From Candidatus Obscuribacterales bacterium (GTDB taxonomy: Bacteria; Cyanobacteriota; Vampirovibrionia; Obscuribacterales; Obscuribacteraceae), in NCBI GenBank assembly GCA_020634035.1, contig JACKCM010000002.1, positions 310,001 to 374,000 of the forward strand: 64,000 nt of DNA. Direction: 5' to 3'. Both the position numbers and the translations under genes were made by a program. Each line of letters opens with the position of its first letter. Position 1 is the first letter of the stretch. The notes below the pieces were generated by a model. That model saw only the letters and a list, made by a program, of their open reading frames with translations. It was not told where the DNA came from and did no database searches. Shown here one piece after another: positions 60,967-64,000 of this stretch.

Positions 60967-62422
60967 GGTGCTTTTTTCCTTGATAAGCGTGTTCAGTGAA
61001 GCCCGGGTGATTAGTTTCATCCTGGCTTCGCCATGACCGATTGATATGATCGAGAATTGAAGCGGCTTTGTTGCGAGTCTCTTCGTACTCGCATTCCGGA
61101 ATCGAATCGTAGACAATGCCGGCACCGGCCTGGATATGGGCGATGCCGTCTTTTATGGTTGCCGACCTTATGGCGATGGCAAGGTCGATGTCTCCGCCAA
61201 TTTCAATAATGCCTACTGCTCCCGAGTAGATACCTCTTTGCTCCGGCTCGAGCTCGGCGAGCAAAGTGAGGGCGCGGCGTTTGGGGGCACCAGAGACAGT
61301 GCCCCGGGGAAAACAGGATCCTACCGCTTTGAGAGGAGAGATAGAAGAATCGAGTTTGCCTTTCAAATCTGTCGAAAGGTGCATGACACTGGGATATTTC
61401 AAGACTTGCTTGAGGTTCTCCACTTCGATAGTGCCTTGAGTACAGACCCGGCCAAGATCGTTGCGACCTAAATCAACCAGCATCATATGCTCGGCGTTTT
61501 CTTTCTCGTTGCTCAATAGTTCGCTTCTGAGAGCAAGGTCTTCGGCTTCGTCCCGTCCCCGGTGCCGGGTACCGGCCAGGGCTCTGAAGGATACTCTATC
61601 GCCTTCGATAGAGATCATGCTCTCGGGGGAGAGTCCCAGATACTGGAAATCATCGAGATCCAGATAGTAAGCGTAGGGTGCATCAGCACTCTTTCTTATT
61701 CTCTCGAAAAGCGTGAGCGCCGACTCTTCAAGTGAGCAAGAGAATCTCTGGGCCAGCACTATCTGAAATGCTTCGCCTTCGTTGATATATTCTTTTGCCC
61801 TTTCAACTTTGCCGATGTATTCTTCTTTTGTCATAGAAGGCTCTATCGCCGCAGTCGATTCTTTCGGTGCGGTTGAATCCAGCGGTTTTGAACAGGGTGC
61901 CTTTGCAATCAGGCTTTTACATTCTTCTATGTCGATATCCGAAATCAGATAGAGCTTCCTGTTCTTACGGTCTTCTACGGTGAAGGCTCCCGGGACTATC
62001 AATGCGGCATCGGGGACTTCTATGAAGCGCTCTTGCTGTCTTGGTATAGCCAGAGTAGATTGAGAGGCGGTCAGACCAAAGCCCAGATAACCTAAGAAAC
62101 CAGACTTAAAAGGAATATCTGCATAGGGCGTAAGGTCAGTGCAGTCTGTGCTCTCTGTAAGACTGGCAAGCGCCGAGGCAAGGTAGTCGAAGGGGCAAGC
62201 TATCTGTCCGGAATCTAGAGAGTCTGGCTGGAGAACGATTCTGTCCGATGCTCTGAACACGGTTATTGTATAGTCGGCGTCGGCTGAACGGCGTTCGAAA
62301 ACAGCAATCGGTCTACTTTCTATTTTGTGATTCGGTTCCAGTTCTAGAGCCAGTGCCTGGCAATGCAGCTTCCTGGCTTTAAATTGGATGGTTTCCCCGT
62401 TCATAACTTTGTCTGTCCTCAA
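60938..62422 (-). CDS. trpE: anthranilate synthase component I
   Basis: A 494-residue chorismate-binding enzyme for the first committed step. The C-terminal catalytic part contains 'FQIVLAQRFSCSLEE', 'LGLSPESMISIEGDRVSFRALAGTRHRG', 'LVDLGRNDLGRVCTQG' and 'GTVSGAPKRRALTLL'. The N-terminal half carries the Trp-feedback domain ('PIAVFERRSADADYTI', near the usual L-L-E-S site, which is divergent). The ATG at 62404 is an alternative start. It lies directly after the attenuator hairpin. Confidence 0.95.
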   Translation of the reverse strand: MRTDKVMNGETIQFKARKLHCQALALELEPNHKIESRPIAVFERRSADADYTITVFRASDRIVLQPDSLDSGQIACPFDYLASALASLTESTDCTDLTPYADIPFKSGFLGYLGFGLTASQSTLAIPRQQERFIEVPDAALIVPGAFTVEDRKNRKLYLISDIDIEECKSLIAKAPCSKPLDSTAPKESTAAIEPSMTKEEYIGKVERAKEYINEGEAFQIVLAQRFSCSLEESALTLFERIRKSADAPYAYYLDLDDFQYLGLSPESMISIEGDRVSFRALAGTRHRGRDEAEDLALRSELLSNEKENAEHMMLVDLGRNDLGRVCTQGTIEVENLKQVLKYPSVMHLSTDLKGKLDSSISPLKAVGSCFPRGTVSGAPKRRALTLLAELEPEQRGIYSGAVGIIEIGGDIDLAIAIRSATIKDGIAHIQAGAGIVYDSIPECEYEETRNKAASILDHINRSWRSQDETNHPGFTEHAYQGKKHHDHSYNRQL

Positions 62423-62440
62423 TTTCTAAAAAGCAATGCA

Positions 62441-62481
62441 AAAAAATACGGGCTGGTGACTTTTGTCTTAACCTTGCCCGT
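62441..62481 (-). terminator. attenuator hairpin of the trp operon
   Basis: On the minus strand ACGGGC (62481-62476) pairs with GCCCGT (62453-62448). Inside, GGT/ACC and GAC/GTC can stack with small bulges. A-TTTTTTT follows directly. It ends about 20 bases before trpE. It could also end the upstream gene's transcript, but its closeness to trpE and the Trp-rich leader before it favour an attenuator. Confidence 0.75.
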
Positions 62482-62527
62482 CTTTTCAGTTAGATTGAAT
62501 TCTCTTACTTATCGCTTGATTTGAAAT

Positions 62528-62605
62528 TCAGCGCCAATAGGAGAGGGGCTCGGCTTTTTCGAACCAGCTCCACCAGAATTGATTTTGGCTTTGTCTTAAT
62601 TTCAT
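62528..62605 (-). CDS. trpL: Trp-rich leader peptide of the trp operon
   Basis: A 25-residue frame starting ATG-AAA-TTA and ending TGA. It has Trp at positions 11, 12, 14 and 24: 'QFWWSWFEK' in the middle and 'SYWR' at the end. Four Trp in 25 residues, three nearly adjacent, is the mark of a trp leader. Trp codons 12-14 lie in a segment (GCTGG, 62568-62564) able to pair with CCGAGC (62553-62548), and GCCC within that area can pair with GGGC of the terminator stem. When charged tRNA-Trp is scarce, ribosome stalling here should favour read-through into trpE (inference). No strong Shine-Dalgarno is visible. Confidence 0.82.
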   Translation of the reverse strand: MKLRQSQNQFWWSWFEKAEPLSYWR

Positions 62606-62732
62606 CGTTTTGTTCTACGTATGAAGGACAGAATTTCGGACACGATCAAAATGCTAACACGCAAGCAGGAAAATGCAAGACTGAATCTTCTCAAGTTAAG
62701 TAACTTTTCGAAGCCGTAGCAGGAAATTGCGC

Positions 62733-64000
62733 CTATTCGAATTTGATTCCGGCAGCTTTGGCTTTTTTCACCAGGGCGTTTATCTCTGGCATTATGCCTT
62801 TGACGTCGGGCAGCCCGTCGGCATTCAACTGACCGCGCATGAGAGCGGTGTATTCTGCCAGTTCGGATTTGGTGATGCCCATGGAGAGCTGGTCTACCAT
62901 TTCTTTCTCTGCCGGGGTCAGACCTTTCTCTTCGACGAAGCGCTGTCTTTCAAAGTCTCTTGTGGTGGTTTGGCTCAGCTCGGCTGCTTCAGCTTCGGCT
63001 TCAGCTTCCGATTTGCCTTCGCGCATACGAGCGTTTTCGGCCTCGTACTCCTGTTCGAAAAATTCCGGTCCTTGAATAATTTCGTTCAGGGTCTGCATAT
63101 GACCGGGTTTTCCGGTGGACGGATAATCTATTAAAACCAACTTTCCGGTTCTCTGGCTGATACCGAACTGTTTATTGGGATTGTTGCCGGGCTCTTCGAA
63201 GACCAGGTTTTTGCCTTCCAGTCCCCGGAAGTAGCCGTCTAACAGATGCGGTTCGTAGCGATCGCGCACTTCGACCAGCTCTTGAAGGTAGACATAGGCG
63301 GTGCCTGAACTTGAGCCCATCTCTACTTCATGGACTTTACCCAGTATTTTTGCGTCGCCGGGACGTTTGCCCCAGCTATTCTCCCAGCCGCCTTCCGGTA
63401 CTATCGCTTTGAGTGCGGCCCCATCGGGTAGGGCTTTGCTCGGCTGTACTTCCATAACGATGAGGGCATCGTTGCCGTGAAAGACTCTATCGGGATCTAC
63501 ACGAAGGTCTCTGAGGCTCTTGCTCGATTCCACAAAGTCGGCAATATCATGAAGAGAATGGCTCCGGAGAACATCTACGGCGGATTCTCCTCTGGGGGCT
63601 ACTGCTTCAGTGCGTCTCTCGCGGCTTTCTTTGAGATCCGGACGCTCCGGTAGTTTCAGAGAACCTTCAAGATCACTGAATCTTCCTGATGATGAACTTC
63701 TACCATCCAGATCCAGAGCTTCCATATGCATTGTCGTTGCCGGCTTAACTGCTTTCGCCCCTTTTGATCTGGCCGGCGCCTCGAATTCGAAGGCTCTCAG
63801 CCCGCCGGGTGAGCCGGCCATGGCGAATGCCGGTTGAGGTCCGGCCAGGTCGCTGACCAGAATATCGAGACCGCGGGATGCTTCGGCGGCTTTTTCCTGG
63901 ATGAAGAATTTGCTTCTTTCGATTTTCTCTCCGGCGCTGGATTTTAACGAAGCAAGACGCTCCGCCAGGGGTTTGCTCGAACCTTCCGGCGGTACCAGGG
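62733..64000 (-). CDS. large protein of unknown function, 5' end beyond window
   Basis: The frame stays open to the right edge, so at least 421 residues are visible and the start is outside. The N-terminal visible part is Lys/Ala/Pro-rich and polar. A central domain (around the region coded at 63000-63500) has 'VFHGNDALIVMEVQPSKALP', 'GTAYVYLQELVEV' and 'NPNKQFGISQRTGKLVLIDYPS', which loosely recalls the hinge, catalytic loop and metal-binding Asp of kinase-like folds. A Glu/Ala-rich helix with 'KSEAEAEAEAAEL' follows. I do not recognise a family. Its transcript may end at or before the attenuator region. Confidence 0.7.
   Translation of the reverse strand, partial: LVPPEGSSKPLAERLASLKSSAGEKIERSKFFIQEKAAEASRGLDILVSDLAGPQPAFAMAGSPGGLRAFEFEAPARSKGAKAVKPATTMHMEALDLDGRSSSSGRFSDLEGSLKLPERPDLKESRERRTEAVAPRGESAVDVLRSHSLHDIADFVESSKSLRDLRVDPDRVFHGNDALIVMEVQPSKALPDGAALKAIVPEGGWENSWGKRPGDAKILGKVHEVEMGSSSGTAYVYLQELVEVRDRYEPHLLDGYFRGLEGKNLVFEEPGNNPNKQFGISQRTGKLVLIDYPSTGKPGHMQTLNEIIQGPEFFEQEYEAENARMREGKSEAEAEAEAAELSQTTTRDFERQRFVEEKGLTPAEKEMVDQLSMGITKSELAEYTALMRGQLNADGLPDVKGIMPEINALVKKAKAAGIKFE

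Larger units (their letters stand above)
62423..62732 (-). promoter_or_regulatory. trp operon leader region
   Basis: This 310-bp gap between the partial right-edge gene and trpE holds, in transcription order, a probable promoter area (62610-62720; only weak boxes such as TTGCAT...TAGCAT, 16 bp apart), the leader peptide at 62605-62528, and a terminator-like hairpin at 62481-62441. The order and spacing are those of a ribosome-controlled attenuator. Confidence 0.75.

Overview
The window reads as a densely packed bacterial chromosome segment of middling G+C. Gene content suggests a non-photosynthetic relative of Cyanobacteria, most likely Candidatus Melainabacteria / Vampirovibrionia near Obscuribacterales. 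The grounds are a cyanobacterial-type primary sigma factor, PPK2 in a lineage known for polyphosphate storage, DUF4388 and Roadblock signalling proteins, and many secreted TPR, PDZ and vWA proteins. This placement is inferred from gene families, not from a marker tree. No rRNA, tRNA, CRISPR array, prophage or intact insertion sequence was found.

Layout. 1-4750: end of a TPR protein, a small lipoprotein, a GNAT acetyltransferase, an XRE repressor whose operator overlaps its own promoter, a conserved partner gene, and a FetAB-type metal exporter. 4776-8543: a secreted sulfatase, its exported formylglycine-generating enzyme and a secreted HAD phosphatase in one operon. 8568-21055: mostly exported or membrane proteins (vWA, zinc-ribbon/repeat, DUF3298, DUF3592, TonB-C/TPR, haem-binding), a DUF4388/GGDEF-like regulator and an M15 peptidase. 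21205-34000: PPK2, a B12/radical-SAM enzyme, HtpX, TPR/PDZ proteins, a 50-bp tandem repeat array beside a core-less IS1595-type transposase derivative, a PEBP protein, a trypsin-like protease and an OmpA-like protein. 34278-37185: dnaK, msrA and a stand-alone receiver domain. 37227-42287: an ECF-type sigma factor followed by a 1484-residue protein with a degenerate anti-sigma-like N-terminus, a long Trp-rich disordered region and a C-terminal Roadblock/LC7 domain. 42640-55453: an acyl-CoA carboxylase beta subunit, MgtE, RpoD, a second DUF4388 protein, TrpS, an O-antigen ligase-like protein, a MATE transporter and a Kv-type channel. 56048-62605: a complete trpE-G-D-C-F-B-A operon preceded by a Trp-rich leader peptide and a terminator-like hairpin. 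The right edge cuts a long gene of unknown function.

Functional links. The sulfatase, formylglycine-generating enzyme and phosphatase form a plausible secreted scavenging unit for sulfate and phosphate esters, in a genome that also carries PPK2. Tryptophan supply appears controlled by ribosome-mediated attenuation. The sigma factor/Roadblock giant, the two DUF4388 proteins and the lone receiver domain could belong to one regulatory network, but only the sigma/giant pair is linked by operon structure. The most novel-looking items are that pair, the trp leader, the core-less transposase with its neighbouring repeat array, and the vWA/repeat-protein pair.
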